Of a DNA stretch of 64,000 nucleotides, positions 52,620 to 61,549 are shown one piece after another. The stretch is from Pseudomonas sp. SID14000 (GTDB lineage Bacteria > Pseudomonadota > Gammaproteobacteria > Pseudomonadales > Pseudomonadaceae), in NCBI RefSeq assembly GCF_002165135.1, contig NZ_NFZQ01000019.1, positions 1 through 64,000 of the forward strand, in the 5' to 3' direction. A program made the position numbers and the translations under genes. Every line of letters begins with the position of its first letter. The stretch's first letter is position 1. The notes below the pieces were generated by a model that was given only the letters and a program-made list of their open reading frames with translations, was not told where the DNA came from and searched no databases.

Positions 52620-54287
52620 TTACTTGACGATCATCCCTACCCCACGCCCACGCGGATCGGAAGCGGTCTCCAGCTTCGCCCCATCCACCCGGATCGCCTG
52701 GATATCGCCCATCTCCCAGCCCTGGTCCTCCAGCACATAGCCCATCTTCTTCAGTTCATCAGCCACAGGCCCGGTCAGCGGCGCGTAGCTGTCGAAATAG
52801 ATGGTGTCCTTGGGCAGCAACTGATGGTGCACGCGCTGCGCCGCTACCGCCTTGTCCAGCGGCATGCCGTAGTCGTAAAGGTTATTCATCACCTGGAAAA
52901 TCGAGGTGAAGATCCGCGAGCCACCCGGGGTACCGATGACCAGCTCGACCTTGCCATCGCGGGTCATCAGGCTGGGGCCCATGGACGACAGCATGCGCTT
53001 GCCGGGCGCGATGGCATTGGCATCGCCGCCAACCACACCAAAGGCATTCGCCGCCCCCGGCTTGGCGCTGAAGTCATCCATCTCATCGTTGAGCAGGAAG
53101 CCGGCGCCTTTCACCACCACGCCACTGCCGTAGTCGAGGTTAAGGGTGTAGGTGTTGCTGACCGCGTTACCCTGCTTGTCGACGATCGAGAAGTGCGTGG
53201 TCTGGTGCGGCTCCAGGCCCGGCTTTACCTTGTCAGTGTCGGAAATCGCTTTCGGGTTGACCTGCGCGGCGCGCTTGGCCAGATAATCCTTGGCCACCAG
53301 CTGGTCCACCGGCACTTTGGTGAAGGCCGGGTCGCCGAGGTAATCGGCGCGGTCGGCGAATACGCGCTTCTCGATCTCGGCCAACAGGTGGATGTACTGC
53401 GCCGAATTGTGCGCCACACCCTTGAAATCCGCCGCGCGGTTTTCCTTGATGCCGAGCAGCTGGGCCAGGGCGACGCCACCGGAGCTTGGCGGTGGAGCGG
53501 TGTAGACCACATTGCCACGCCAGCTCACGGCCATCGGCTCACGCCATATGGCCTTGTAGTCCTGGAGGTCTTGCTTGGTGATCAGGCCCTTGTCGGCCTG
53601 CATCTGCGCCACCAGCAGGTCGGCGGTCTTGCCCTGGTAGAACTCGCTCACGCCATTGTCGGCGATGCGCTCCAGGGTCTGGGCCATTTCCGGTTGCTTG
53701 AACAGCTCGCCGACCTTCATGTTGCCGAAGTAGTCATTGAAATTGGTCGCGGTCTTGAACATGCCCTGGGCATCGTTGCGGTACTGGTACTGCTTTGCAG
53801 CCACCTTGAAGCCGTTTTTCGCATAGCCGATGGCCGGGGTCAGCAGCTCGCTCCAGGGCAACTTGCCGAACTTCTGGTGCGCCTCCCACAACCCCATCAC
53901 AGTGCCAGGTACGCCAGCAGCGCGTGCCCCGACCAGGCTAAGGTTCTCGATGACCTCCCCCTTGTCATCCAGGTACATGTTGCGCGTGGCGGCCTTGGGC
54001 GCGACTTCGCGGTAGTCGAGGAAGTAGGGTTTGCCGTCAACGAACAGGGTCATGAACCCACCACCGCCGATGTTGCCGGCCTCCGGATAAGTCACCGCCA
54101 GGGTAAACGCCGTGGCCACTGCCGCATCCACCGCGTTGCCGCCTTTCTTGAGGATGTCGGCGGCCACCTGTGCACCATATTGATCAGGCGCAGCCACCGC
54201 GCCGCCCTCCAGGGAGGCGGCATAAACCGAGGAACCGCTCAGGATCGCGGCTGCGAGGGCAAGGTACTGGAATGGAACAATACGCAT
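52620..54287 (-). CDS. ggt: Gamma-glutamyltransferase
   Basis: A 555-residue periplasmic enzyme with a signal peptide (RIVPFQYLALAAAILSGSSVYA). It cleaves gamma-glutamyl bonds of glutathione and glutamine. The autoprocessing site precedes the nucleophilic Thr of TTHFSIVDKQGNAVS (near residue 370), which opens the small subunit; GGTPGGSRI and the oxyanion region MLSSMGPSL are also kept. The ATG at 54287 follows AAGGAAG. A LysR gene lies upstream on the same strand. Confidence 0.93.
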   Translation of the reverse strand: MRIVPFQYLALAAAILSGSSVYAASLEGGAVAAPDQYGAQVAADILKKGGNAVDAAVATAFTLAVTYPEAGNIGGGGFMTLFVDGKPYFLDYREVAPKAATRNMYLDDKGEVIENLSLVGARAAGVPGTVMGLWEAHQKFGKLPWSELLTPAIGYAKNGFKVAAKQYQYRNDAQGMFKTATNFNDYFGNMKVGELFKQPEMAQTLERIADNGVSEFYQGKTADLLVAQMQADKGLITKQDLQDYKAIWREPMAVSWRGNVVYTAPPPSSGGVALAQLLGIKENRAADFKGVAHNSAQYIHLLAEIEKRVFADRADYLGDPAFTKVPVDQLVAKDYLAKRAAQVNPKAISDTDKVKPGLEPHQTTHFSIVDKQGNAVSNTYTLNLDYGSGVVVKGAGFLLNDEMDDFSAKPGAANAFGVVGGDANAIAPGKRMLSSMGPSLMTRDGKVELVIGTPGGSRIFTSIFQVMNNLYDYGMPLDKAVAAQRVHHQLLPKDTIYFDSYAPLTGPVADELKKMGYVLEDQGWEMGDIQAIRVDGAKLETASDPRGRGVGMIVK

Positions 54288-54404
54288 GACACTTCCTTGG
54301 TGTTGTTTTTGTTGAGCGTTCAGTAAGGCCGAAGCGCTTCGACTGTGCAATCAACCGCAGGAAGTTTCGCCGCCTGTGGACAGGGTCTGTCGCGTTCAGG
54401 CAAC

Positions 54405-55301
54405 TCAGCTGGCGTACATCGCCAACTTGCGCTGGATGAAATCGAGGAAGCACTGGATACGCAGCGCCAGCTGGGTGTTGCGGTAGTACACCGCGTGGAT
54501 CGGCTGGCGGTAGCCGTTGTTGGCTTCGCTCAGCAACACCTGCAGGCGCCCGGTGCGGATGTCCTCGTGGGTCATGAAGTGCGACAGGCTGACGATGCCC
54601 TCGCCGGCCAGCGCCAGTTGGCGCAAGGTCTCGCCGCTGGAGGCGATCAGCGACGGGCGGATGCTCCAGCGGTCACCCTGGGCATGGCGCAGAGGCCAGT
54701 GGTTGAGCGATTCGGGCTGGCTGAAGCCGAGCAGGCAGTGGTCGGCCAGGTCCTCGACCCGCTGTGGCGTGCCATGCTGCTCGAGGTAAGCCGGGCTGGC
54801 CAGCACCTGTACCGGGCTGCACCCCAGGTTGCGCGCGTGCAGGCTGGAGTCAGCCAGTTCGCCGATACGGATTGCCACATCGGTGCTCTGCTCCAGCAGG
54901 TCGATGACCAGGTCGTCAGTATTGAGCTCCAGTTCGATGCCAGGGTATTGGCGGCGGAACTCGCCGATCCACGGCAGGATGGCATGCAGCATGAACGGAG
55001 AGGCGGCGTTGATGCGAAGGCGCCCGGTGGGGGTCTGGCGGTTCATCGACAGGCGCTCTTCCATTTCGTCCATCTGTTCCAGAATCAGCCGCGCGCGTTC
55101 GAGGAAGAAGCGACCTTCCTCGGTCAGGTCCATGCGCCTGGTGGTGCGATTGACCAGCGTGGTGCCCAGCTTGCCTTCCAGGCGCGACAGGGTACGGCTG
55201 ACGGCAGACGGGGTCTGGCCTATCTGCTCGGCAGCGGCGGAAATCGAGCCGCAGTCGATGACGGCGACGAATACCTGGAGTTCTTCGGATCGGGTTTTCA
55301 C
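54405..55301 (-). CDS. LysR-family regulator
   Basis: About 298 residues from a GTG at 55301. The helix-turn-helix is in ELQVFVAVIDCGSISAAAEQ and TPSAVSRTLSRLEGKLGTTL, with the effector domain from about 90 (GRLRINAASPFMLHAILPWI). The longer frame to 55424 translates REP sequence and is rejected. It is 117 bases upstream of ggt on the same strand and has no divergent partner within 180 bases, so its target is uncertain; mdaB is also possible. Confidence 0.78.
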   Translation of the reverse strand: MKTRSEELQVFVAVIDCGSISAAAEQIGQTPSAVSRTLSRLEGKLGTTLVNRTTRRMDLTEEGRFFLERARLILEQMDEMEERLSMNRQTPTGRLRINAASPFMLHAILPWIGEFRRQYPGIELELNTDDLVIDLLEQSTDVAIRIGELADSSLHARNLGCSPVQVLASPAYLEQHGTPQRVEDLADHCLLGFSQPESLNHWPLRHAQGDRWSIRPSLIASSGETLRQLALAGEGIVSLSHFMTHEDIRTGRLQVLLSEANNGYRQPIHAVYYRNTQLALRIQCFLDFIQRKLAMYAS

Positions 55302-55370
55302 ATCTGCGCCTGTGGTTGGTCTCTGCAGGGAGTAGATAGCCGCTTGTCGTGGCCAAGTCCAGCAGCGACT

Positions 55371-55479
55371 GTGCCGGCCTCTTCGCGGGTAAACCCGCTC
55401 CCACAGATACTGCACGCTTCTCAAGGACTGTGGGGTACCTGTGGGAGCGGGTTCACCCGCGAAGAGGCCGGCACAGGTA
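55371..55479. repeat. REP pair
   Basis: Facing copies with GGGTAAACCC and GGGTTCACCC stems, between the LysR start and the 3' end of mdaB. Confidence 0.9.
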
Positions 55480-55483
55480 AACC

Positions 55484-56074
55484 TTACCGTGCCGTGCCAA
55501 ATACCTTGTCCAGGTGCGCCTCATAGGCCGCCAAGGCAGCCGGCACATCCGGCCGTTTCATCACATCCACCGCCAAAAAGGTCGGCAGCCCGGTCATGCC
55601 AAGGAACTGGTTGGCCTTGTGGAACGGGAAATACACCGCATCCACACCCTTGCCCTCAAAAAAATCGCTCGGATCGTCGAATGCCTGCTGCGGCGCATTC
55701 CAGGTCAGCGAAAGCATGTACTGCTTGCCGTGCACCAGGCCACCGCTACCGTACTTCTGTGAGTGGTCCGCACGGGTACGGCCGTCGTTGGCATACAAGC
55801 TGCCATGGCCTGCAGTGAACACGTCATCGACGTACTTCTTCACGGTCCATGGCGCGCCCATCCACCACCCTGGCATCTGGTAGATCACCACATCGGCCCA
55901 AAGGAACTTCTCCACTTCTTCCTGGGCGTCATAGCCACCATCGATGTAGGTCTGGCGCACATCGAAACCGGCCCGGTCCAGATGAGCGATGGCCGCTTCG
56001 TGCAAGGTCGCGTTGAGGCGACCATCGGAGTGAGCGAACTGTTTACCACCGTTGAGCAAAAGGATCTTCTTCAT
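55484..56074 (-). CDS. mdaB: NADPH:quinone reductase MdaB
   Basis: A 196-residue flavodoxin-like quinone reductase. The FAD-binding region near the N-terminus reads LLLNGGKQFAHSDGRLN, with MPGWWMGAPWTVKKYVDDVF the MdaB-specific active-site loop. It makes quinols by two-electron reduction and protects against oxidative stress. Single gene, divergent from the small monooxygenase. Confidence 0.9.
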   Translation of the reverse strand: MKKILLLNGGKQFAHSDGRLNATLHEAAIAHLDRAGFDVRQTYIDGGYDAQEEVEKFLWADVVIYQMPGWWMGAPWTVKKYVDDVFTAGHGSLYANDGRTRADHSQKYGSGGLVHGKQYMLSLTWNAPQQAFDDPSDFFEGKGVDAVYFPFHKANQFLGMTGLPTFLAVDVMKRPDVPAALAAYEAHLDKVFGTAR

Positions 56075-56228
56075 GCGAGCCTCGCGGAAAATTCAGGCCG
56101 GCAGATTAGGGGCTCGCGGGCGCGGGATACAGTAATCCAGGAGCAAAATACAATTGAGTTGAAGTCACGAATAAACAACACATTATTGCATTAGAATCGC
56201 ATCACCTCCCATCACCGAGTAGTGCCCC

Positions 56229-56543
56229 ATGAGTGAGCAGTACGCCTTCATCCTCAAAGCCAAGACCCGCCCGGAAATGGCTGAAGCGTTCGAAACCCTG
56301 TTCCGCGCCTACGTCGAGCCAAGCCGCCAGGAGCCGGGCTGCATCGAGTACCACATGCTGCGCGACAAGCAGGACCCGAGCCTCTTCATGTTCTTCGAGG
56401 TCTGGGCCGACAAGGCCGCGCTGGATGTGCATTCGGCCCTGCCGCACATGACCGCATTCTTCGAAAAACGCATGGACTATCTGGAGCGCGATTTCGACAT
56501 CCAGATGATCGACATGCTCAGCGCATCAAGCGCTAACCGCTGA
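56229..56543 (+). CDS. Antibiotic biosynthesis monooxygenase (YgiN-like quinol oxygenase)
   Basis: A 104-residue ferredoxin-like ABM protein (YAFILKAKTRPEMAEAFETL, EPGCIEYHMLRDKQDPSLFM). In E. coli ygiN is the neighbour of mdaB and its product oxidises menadiol; the same pairing, here divergent, supports a quinol monooxygenase role in a quinone redox cycle. Confidence 0.82.
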   Translation: MSEQYAFILKAKTRPEMAEAFETLFRAYVEPSRQEPGCIEYHMLRDKQDPSLFMFFEVWADKAALDVHSALPHMTAFFEKRMDYLERDFDIQMIDMLSASSANR

Positions 56544-56577
56544 TCAGCAAATGGCTGGCTGACGCGACCAGTATGGA

Positions 56578-56720
56578 AGCGGGCTTGCCCGCGAAGCAGA
56601 CACCGCGGTGGATGGCACGGGCTTCGCCCGTGTTCGCGGGTGAACCCGCTCCCACAGGGTGAGCGGTATCGCTCGGATCGACGCTATACCTGTGGGGGTT
56701 TACCCGCGAAGAAGGCTCAC
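56578..56720. repeat. Cluster of three REP-like copies
   Basis: GCGGGCTTGCCCGCGAAGC, GTTCGCGGGTGAACCCGCTCC and a truncated CTGTGGGGGTTTACCCGCG in turn. It separates the monooxygenase from the lipid cluster; the third copy lies 50 bases before its first gene. Confidence 0.8.
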
Positions 56721-56760
56721 ACACAATTGCGCCATCACGCCCCACGAAAAGGATTTTCCA

Positions 56761-57366
56761 GTGGCCTCGATCTACCAGCTCAAACCACGCTTCCAGGCCC
56801 TGCTCCGCCCTACCGTACAACGCCTTTACGACCGCGGTGTCACCGCCAACCAGGTCACCGTCGCCGCCGCCCTGCTGTCAATCCTGCTGGGCCTGCTGCT
56901 GGCTGCGCTGCCTCATCTCTCCTGGCTGTTCATCCTGGTACCGGTCTGGATGCTGCTGCGCATGGCGCTGAACGCCGTCGACGGCATGCTCGCCCGGGAA
57001 TTCGGCCAGCAATCCACCCTCGGCGCCTACCTCAACGAACTCTGCGACGTGATCGCCGACGCCGCGCTGTACCTGCCCTTCGCCCTGCTGGTCGGTGTCT
57101 CGCCAACCTTGGTGGTACTCGTAGTGCTCAGCGCCACCTTCAGCGAATACGCCGGTGTCATGGGCCCGCTGGCCGGCGCTTCAAGGCGCTACGACGGGCC
57201 CATGGGCAAGAGCGACCGGGCCTTTGCCTTCGGTGTGCTGGGCACCGATGTCGCCTTCGGCCTGCTGAACGGCACCTGGGTCAACGGCTTGTTGCTGGTC
57301 ATCCTCGCACTCTCGCTCTATACCCTCTACAACCGGGTTCGCCAAGGGCTGGCCGAAACCCGCTGA
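56761..57366 (+). CDS. ynbA: CDP-alcohol phosphatidyltransferase (YnbA-like)
   Basis: A 201-residue membrane enzyme with about six helices that would transfer a phosphatidyl group from CDP-diacylglycerol to an alcohol. The CDP-alcohol motif is at 71-96 (NAVDGMLAR, then GAYLNELCD). Two of its four aspartates are asparagine (Asn71, Asn92), while Asp74 and Asp96 are kept. E. coli YnbA has, as I recall, the same exchange and the same length. Start GTG at 56761 with AAGGA upstream. First of six genes; 30 bases to the next. Confidence 0.85.
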   Translation: MASIYQLKPRFQALLRPTVQRLYDRGVTANQVTVAAALLSILLGLLLAALPHLSWLFILVPVWMLLRMALNAVDGMLAREFGQQSTLGAYLNELCDVIADAALYLPFALLVGVSPTLVVLVVLSATFSEYAGVMGPLAGASRRYDGPMGKSDRAFAFGVLGTDVAFGLLNGTWVNGLLLVILALSLYTLYNRVRQGLAETR

Positions 57367-57396
57367 GCCCACTGCCGTCGCAAAAGGATGTCGACC

Positions 57397-59151
57397 ATGC
57401 GCCAAGCGCAAGCGCTGCACTTCTCCACCCATGACGGCGTCGAGCTGCACTACCGTCACTGGCCTGCCACCCGCAACCAACACCAGCCACGCCGGGCCGT
57501 GGTGATGTTCCACCGCGGTCACGAACACGGCGGGCGCATGGCCCACCTGGCCGATGAACTGGACATGCCAGGCTACGATTTCTTCGCCTGGGATGCCCGT
57601 GGCCACGGCCAGTCGCCGGGCGCGCGCGGCGACAGCCCGGGGTTCGCCACCAGCGTGCGCGATGTGCAGACCTTCATCGAGCATATCCAGGCCCGCCACG
57701 GTATCGCCGAACAGGACCTGGTGGTGCTGGCGCAGAGCGTCGGGGCCGTGCTGGTCGCCACCTGGGCCCACGACTACGCGCCCAAGGTGCGCTGCCTGGT
57801 GCTGGCCTCGCCAGCGTTCAAGGTCAAACTGTACGTGCCGTTCGCCCGCACCGGCCTGAAGCTGCTGAAGGCCCTGCGCGGCAACTTCTTCGTCAACAGC
57901 TACGTCAAGCCTCGCCTGCTTACCCACGACCCTGAGCGGGTCATGTCGTACGTGGCCGACCCGCTGATCAGCCGGCCGATTTCGGTGACCATGCTGCTGG
58001 GCCTGTACGAAGCCGCCGACCGGGTGGTGGCGGACGCCCAGGCCATTCAGCTGCCGACCCAGCTGCTGGTGTCCGGTGCCGACTTCGTGGTCGAACGCAA
58101 GCCGCAGGAACGCTTCTTCGAACGCCTGGGCAGTGCGCGCAAGGAAATGCACATCCTGCCAGGCTTCTTCCACGACACCCTTGGCGAACGTGACAGGGCC
58201 CATGCCTTGCGGCGCATCGAGCGGTTTGTCGAACATTGCTTCGCCAGCCCCGCCGCCCTGCCGTCACTGCTCGATGCCGACAAGACCGGCGCCAGCTGCG
58301 CCGAAGCCGAAAGCCTAGCCGCACCGCTGCCGCGCAACTCGCCCCGCGACCTTTACTGGCGTGCTACCCGCGCCGGGCTGCGTCTGGGCAAGGGGCTGTC
58401 CGAAGGCGTGAAGCTGGGTTTCGATACCGGTTTCGATTCGGGAAGTACCCTCGACTACGTCTACCGCAACCAACCGACCGGCAAAGGCAGGCTCGGCCGC
58501 CTGGTCGACCGGAACTACCTCGACGCCATCGGCTGGCGTGGCATCCGCCAGCGCAAACTGCACCTAGAGGAACTGCTGCGCCTGGCCATCGGCCGCCTGT
58601 GCGAACAGCAGCGGCCAGTGCACATTGTCGATATCGCCGCCGGCCATGGCCGCTACATCCTCGAGGCCTTGCAGGACCTCGAACAGCGGCCGGACTCGAT
58701 CCTGCTGCGTGACTACAGCGAACTGAACGTGCAGCAAGGCAGCGCACTGATCGCCGAAAAGGGCATGGCCGACATCGCCCGTTTCGTCCACGGCGATGCC
58801 TTCGACCGCCAGAGCCTGGCCACCCTGGAACAACCACCGACCCTGGCCGTGGTCTCTGGCCTGTACGAACTGTTCGCCAGCAACCAGTTGGTGGGCAACT
58901 CGCTGGCAGGCCTGGCCGATGCGCTTGAGGATGGCGGCTACCTGGTCTATACCGGCCAGCCGTGGCACCCGCAACTGGAAATGATCGCCCGCGCCCTCAC
59001 CAGCCACCGCGGTGGCGAGGCCTGGGTGATGCGCCGCCGCAGCCAGGCCGAAATGGACCAGCTGGTAGAGGCGGCAGGCTTCCGCAAGCTGGCCCAGCGC
59101 ATCGATGAATGGGGCATTTTCAGCGTCAGCCTGGCACAACGGGTGCGCTGA
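57397..59151 (+). CDS. ynbC: Alpha/beta hydrolase-SAM methyltransferase fusion (YnbC-like)
   Basis: A 584-residue two-domain protein. Residues 1-300 are a monoacylglycerol-lipase-like hydrolase: FHRGHEHGGR, WDARGHGQSPG, the elbow VLAQSVGAV, and late His in PGFFHDTLGE. Residues 330-584 are a class I methyltransferase with motif I HIVDIAAGHGRYILEAL and an acidic RDYSELN at the end of strand 2. The order and the length (585 in E. coli) match YnbC. No reaction is known to me. ATG at 57397 is nine bases from AAAAGGA. The stop abuts the next start directly. Confidence 0.85.
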   Translation: MRQAQALHFSTHDGVELHYRHWPATRNQHQPRRAVVMFHRGHEHGGRMAHLADELDMPGYDFFAWDARGHGQSPGARGDSPGFATSVRDVQTFIEHIQARHGIAEQDLVVLAQSVGAVLVATWAHDYAPKVRCLVLASPAFKVKLYVPFARTGLKLLKALRGNFFVNSYVKPRLLTHDPERVMSYVADPLISRPISVTMLLGLYEAADRVVADAQAIQLPTQLLVSGADFVVERKPQERFFERLGSARKEMHILPGFFHDTLGERDRAHALRRIERFVEHCFASPAALPSLLDADKTGASCAEAESLAAPLPRNSPRDLYWRATRAGLRLGKGLSEGVKLGFDTGFDSGSTLDYVYRNQPTGKGRLGRLVDRNYLDAIGWRGIRQRKLHLEELLRLAIGRLCEQQRPVHIVDIAAGHGRYILEALQDLEQRPDSILLRDYSELNVQQGSALIAEKGMADIARFVHGDAFDRQSLATLEQPPTLAVVSGLYELFASNQLVGNSLAGLADALEDGGYLVYTGQPWHPQLEMIARALTSHRGGEAWVMRRRSQAEMDQLVEAAGFRKLAQRIDEWGIFSVSLAQRVR

Positions 59152-60486
59152 ATGAGCTCATCACGCGAGCCCGGGCTGATCCGCCGGGGCGTGTTCTGGC
59201 TTCTGCTGCTGGGGCCGCTGTTCTTCCTCAGCTACGGGCTGGCGAACAACCACACGGCCGGGCGCAGTGATGTCGGCAGCCTGGTGTTCAGTTGGGAAAG
59301 CCACACGCCGTTGTGGCCGTGGACGATCATCCCGTACTGGTCGATCGACCTGCTATACGGCTTGTCCTTCCTGCTGCCGCGCACCCGCCAGGAAATGGAC
59401 CGGCACGCGCTGGCGCTGCTCACTGCGCAGTTGATCAGCGTCACCTGCTTCCTGCTCTGGCCGCTGCGCTTCACCTTCGAACGGCCGGAACTGGGCGGGG
59501 TATTCGGCTGGTTGTTCGATGTGCTGATGGGCTTCGACAAGCCGTTCAATCAGGCGCCTTCGCTGCATATTGCCCTGCTGGTGATCATCTGGACGATGTT
59601 TGCCCGGCACGTGCGGCGCCAACCCTGGCGTTGGCTGATGCATGGCTGGATGGCACTGATCGGGGTGTCGGTGCTGACCACCTGGCAGCACCATTTCATC
59701 GATGTGCCGACAGGGGCATTGGTGGGGTTCGTCTGCGTCTGGTTGTGGCCATATCGGGGGCAACTGCCCTGGCAGCAGGTGCACCTTGCGCGGGATGCCA
59801 AGCGCTGGCGGTTGGCGTTGTTCTATACAGTGGGTGGGCTGCTGTGCGCAGTGCCTGCCGTTACGCTGGGCGGCGCCTGGCTGTGGTTGACCTGGCCGGC
59901 CGTGTCGCTGGCTTTGGTGGCGCTGAACTATGGCGTGCTCGGCGCAGGCGGGTTTCAGAAAGGCGCCGATGGGCGCTTGTCGAATGCAGCCAGCTGGCTG
60001 CTGGCACCGTACCTGATTGGGGCGTGGGTCAACTCGCGGTTGTGGACCTGGCGGCACCCGCAGGCCGATGAAGTGTGTGATGGCGTGTACCTTGGGCGCG
60101 TTCCAGGGCATGGCGCGCAGTTCGCTGGGGTGGTCGATTTGTGCGCTGAGCTACCGTGTCATGTTCAGAACAGCGCCGCTCCTACACAGGTCGCGTCCGC
60201 CATTGGCTACGCATGTTTTCCTACCCTGGACCTGATCGCCCCGGAAAGCCCATTGCTGCACCAGGCCGCCATCGCCATCGAACGCCTGCGCTCCCAAGGC
60301 CCGGTACTGGTCTGCTGCGCCCTGGGCTATTCGCGCAGCGCCAGCGCCGTGGCCGCCTGGCTGGTGCTCACGGGCCGCTGCAGTGATGCTCGCCAGGCCG
60401 AAGCGCTGATCCGCAAGGCCCGCCCCGGCGTGGTCCTGCACAGCGCACATCGCCAAGCCTTGCAACAGCTAGGGACACAACCATGA
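59152..60486 (+). CDS. ynbD: PAP2-dual-specificity phosphatase fusion (YnbD-like)
   Basis: A 444-residue membrane protein. The PAP2-type half (residues 1-300, six or more helices) has RP near 111-112, APSLHI (His139) in place of PSGH, and TTWQHHFID with His180 or His181 and Asp184. The C-terminal third is a dual-specificity phosphatase domain with Cys389-x5-Arg395 (CCALGYSRSA). It may remove phosphate from a lipid phosphate made in this cluster. The start codon follows the previous stop without a gap. Confidence 0.85.
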   Translation: MSSSREPGLIRRGVFWLLLLGPLFFLSYGLANNHTAGRSDVGSLVFSWESHTPLWPWTIIPYWSIDLLYGLSFLLPRTRQEMDRHALALLTAQLISVTCFLLWPLRFTFERPELGGVFGWLFDVLMGFDKPFNQAPSLHIALLVIIWTMFARHVRRQPWRWLMHGWMALIGVSVLTTWQHHFIDVPTGALVGFVCVWLWPYRGQLPWQQVHLARDAKRWRLALFYTVGGLLCAVPAVTLGGAWLWLTWPAVSLALVALNYGVLGAGGFQKGADGRLSNAASWLLAPYLIGAWVNSRLWTWRHPQADEVCDGVYLGRVPGHGAQFAGVVDLCAELPCHVQNSAAPTQVASAIGYACFPTLDLIAPESPLLHQAAIAIERLRSQGPVLVCCALGYSRSASAVAAWLVLTGRCSDARQAEALIRKARPGVVLHSAHRQALQQLGTQP

Positions 60487-60914
60487 CGCTGTATGTGGTG
60501 GCCAGCCTGCTGGGCCGTGGCAAACAACTGGAACGCCTGTCGGACGGCCTCACCTTGCTGGCCTTGGCCTATGGCCTGGCGCCCTTGCTGGGGACCCAGC
60601 TGCAACCGCTGGCCAGCCTGCTGTGCATTGTGCTGCTGGTGTTAGGTGTACTGCACAAGTACTGGGCCATCCGCGTGGCCGTGGATGCCGAACTGTTCGC
60701 CCACCTCGCTGCCAGCCGCGACCTGGCAGCGGACACCCAGGCTCTGGACCGCGCCCTGTTCGAGCTGAAACTCAAACCGCAGGCCACTGATTCCCGTGCC
60801 TGGCCTGCTCGCAGCCAAGCTGCGCTGGCCCTGTTACGCCGCCAGGCAGTGTGCCTGGGCCTGCAGCTGTCGCTGGCGCTGGCTACCCTGCTGACACTGC
60901 CTTTGAAGGGATGA
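60483..60914 (+). CDS. Small membrane protein of the lipid cluster
   Basis: A 143-residue protein I do not recognise. Two hydrophobic segments (about 20-65: LTLLALAYGLAPLLG and LLCIVLLVLGVLHKYWAI) are followed by a helical loop (about 75-110) and a third hydrophobic tail (LGLQLSLALATLLTLPLKG). The ATG overlaps the previous stop by four bases, so it is a real coupled gene. A partner or scaffold for the lipid enzymes is a guess from position only. Confidence 0.7.
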   Translation: MTLYVVASLLGRGKQLERLSDGLTLLALAYGLAPLLGTQLQPLASLLCIVLLVLGVLHKYWAIRVAVDAELFAHLAASRDLAADTQALDRALFELKLKPQATDSRAWPARSQAALALLRRQAVCLGLQLSLALATLLTLPLKG

Positions 60915-60924
60915 CTACCGATCC

Positions 60925-61548
60925 ATGCTCGCCAACCTGACCGCCTACCTCATCACTTCCGCCGCCCGCCTGATAACCGGCGCCCGCGCCCTGTGGCTGG
61001 GCTGCACGCCGCTGCCGGTGCAGCGCCTGTATTTCGCCAACCACAGTAGCCATGGCGATTTCGTACTGCTGTGGGCCTCGCTGCCGCAGCCGCTGCGCAA
61101 GCGTACCCGTCCGGTAGCCGGTGCCGATTACTGGGCCAGGCCGGGCATTCGCGATTTTCTTATCCGCAAGGTCTTCAATGGCGTGCTGATCAACCGGCAG
61201 CACAGCGCCGGCCAGGGCAGCCCGTTGCAGCCGATCCTCGAAGCCGTGGCCCAGGGCGACTCGCTGATCTTCTTCCCGGAGGGCACCCGCAATCTCGGCG
61301 ACGAGCCGCTGATGCCGTTCAGGAGTGGGCTGTACCACCTGGCAGCAGCCAACCCCGACGTCGAGCTGGTGCCGGTGTGGATCGCCAACCTGAACCGGGT
61401 GATGCCCAAGGGCCGCGCCCTGCCATTGCCGTTGCTGTGCACATTGAGCTTTGGCGAACCGCTGCACCTGCAGCCGGATGAAAGCAAGCCAGCCTTCCTC
61501 GAGCGGGCCAGCCAGGCCCTGCTGAACCTGGCCCCCAAGGATGCCTGA
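60925..61548 (+). CDS. 1-acylglycerol-3-phosphate acyltransferase-like (PlsC family)
   Basis: A 207-residue PlsC-family acyltransferase with NHSSHGDF (the H-x4-D catalytic pair) and FPEGTRN. It lacks a long N-terminal membrane part. It would acylate a lysophospholipid, most likely lysophosphatidate. E. coli ynbABCD has no such gene, so this is an added function of the present cluster. Confidence 0.88.
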   Translation: MLANLTAYLITSAARLITGARALWLGCTPLPVQRLYFANHSSHGDFVLLWASLPQPLRKRTRPVAGADYWARPGIRDFLIRKVFNGVLINRQHSAGQGSPLQPILEAVAQGDSLIFFPEGTRNLGDEPLMPFRSGLYHLAAANPDVELVPVWIANLNRVMPKGRALPLPLLCTLSFGEPLHLQPDESKPAFLERASQALLNLAPKDA

Positions 61549-61549
61549 G

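Noticed and set aside
60172..60191. A 12-base match to the class B REP arm (GCCGCTCCTACA) inside the PAP2-phosphatase gene.
   Set aside because: It is short, unpaired and in frame (SAAPTQV); chance or an old remnant cannot be separated, and the gene is intact.
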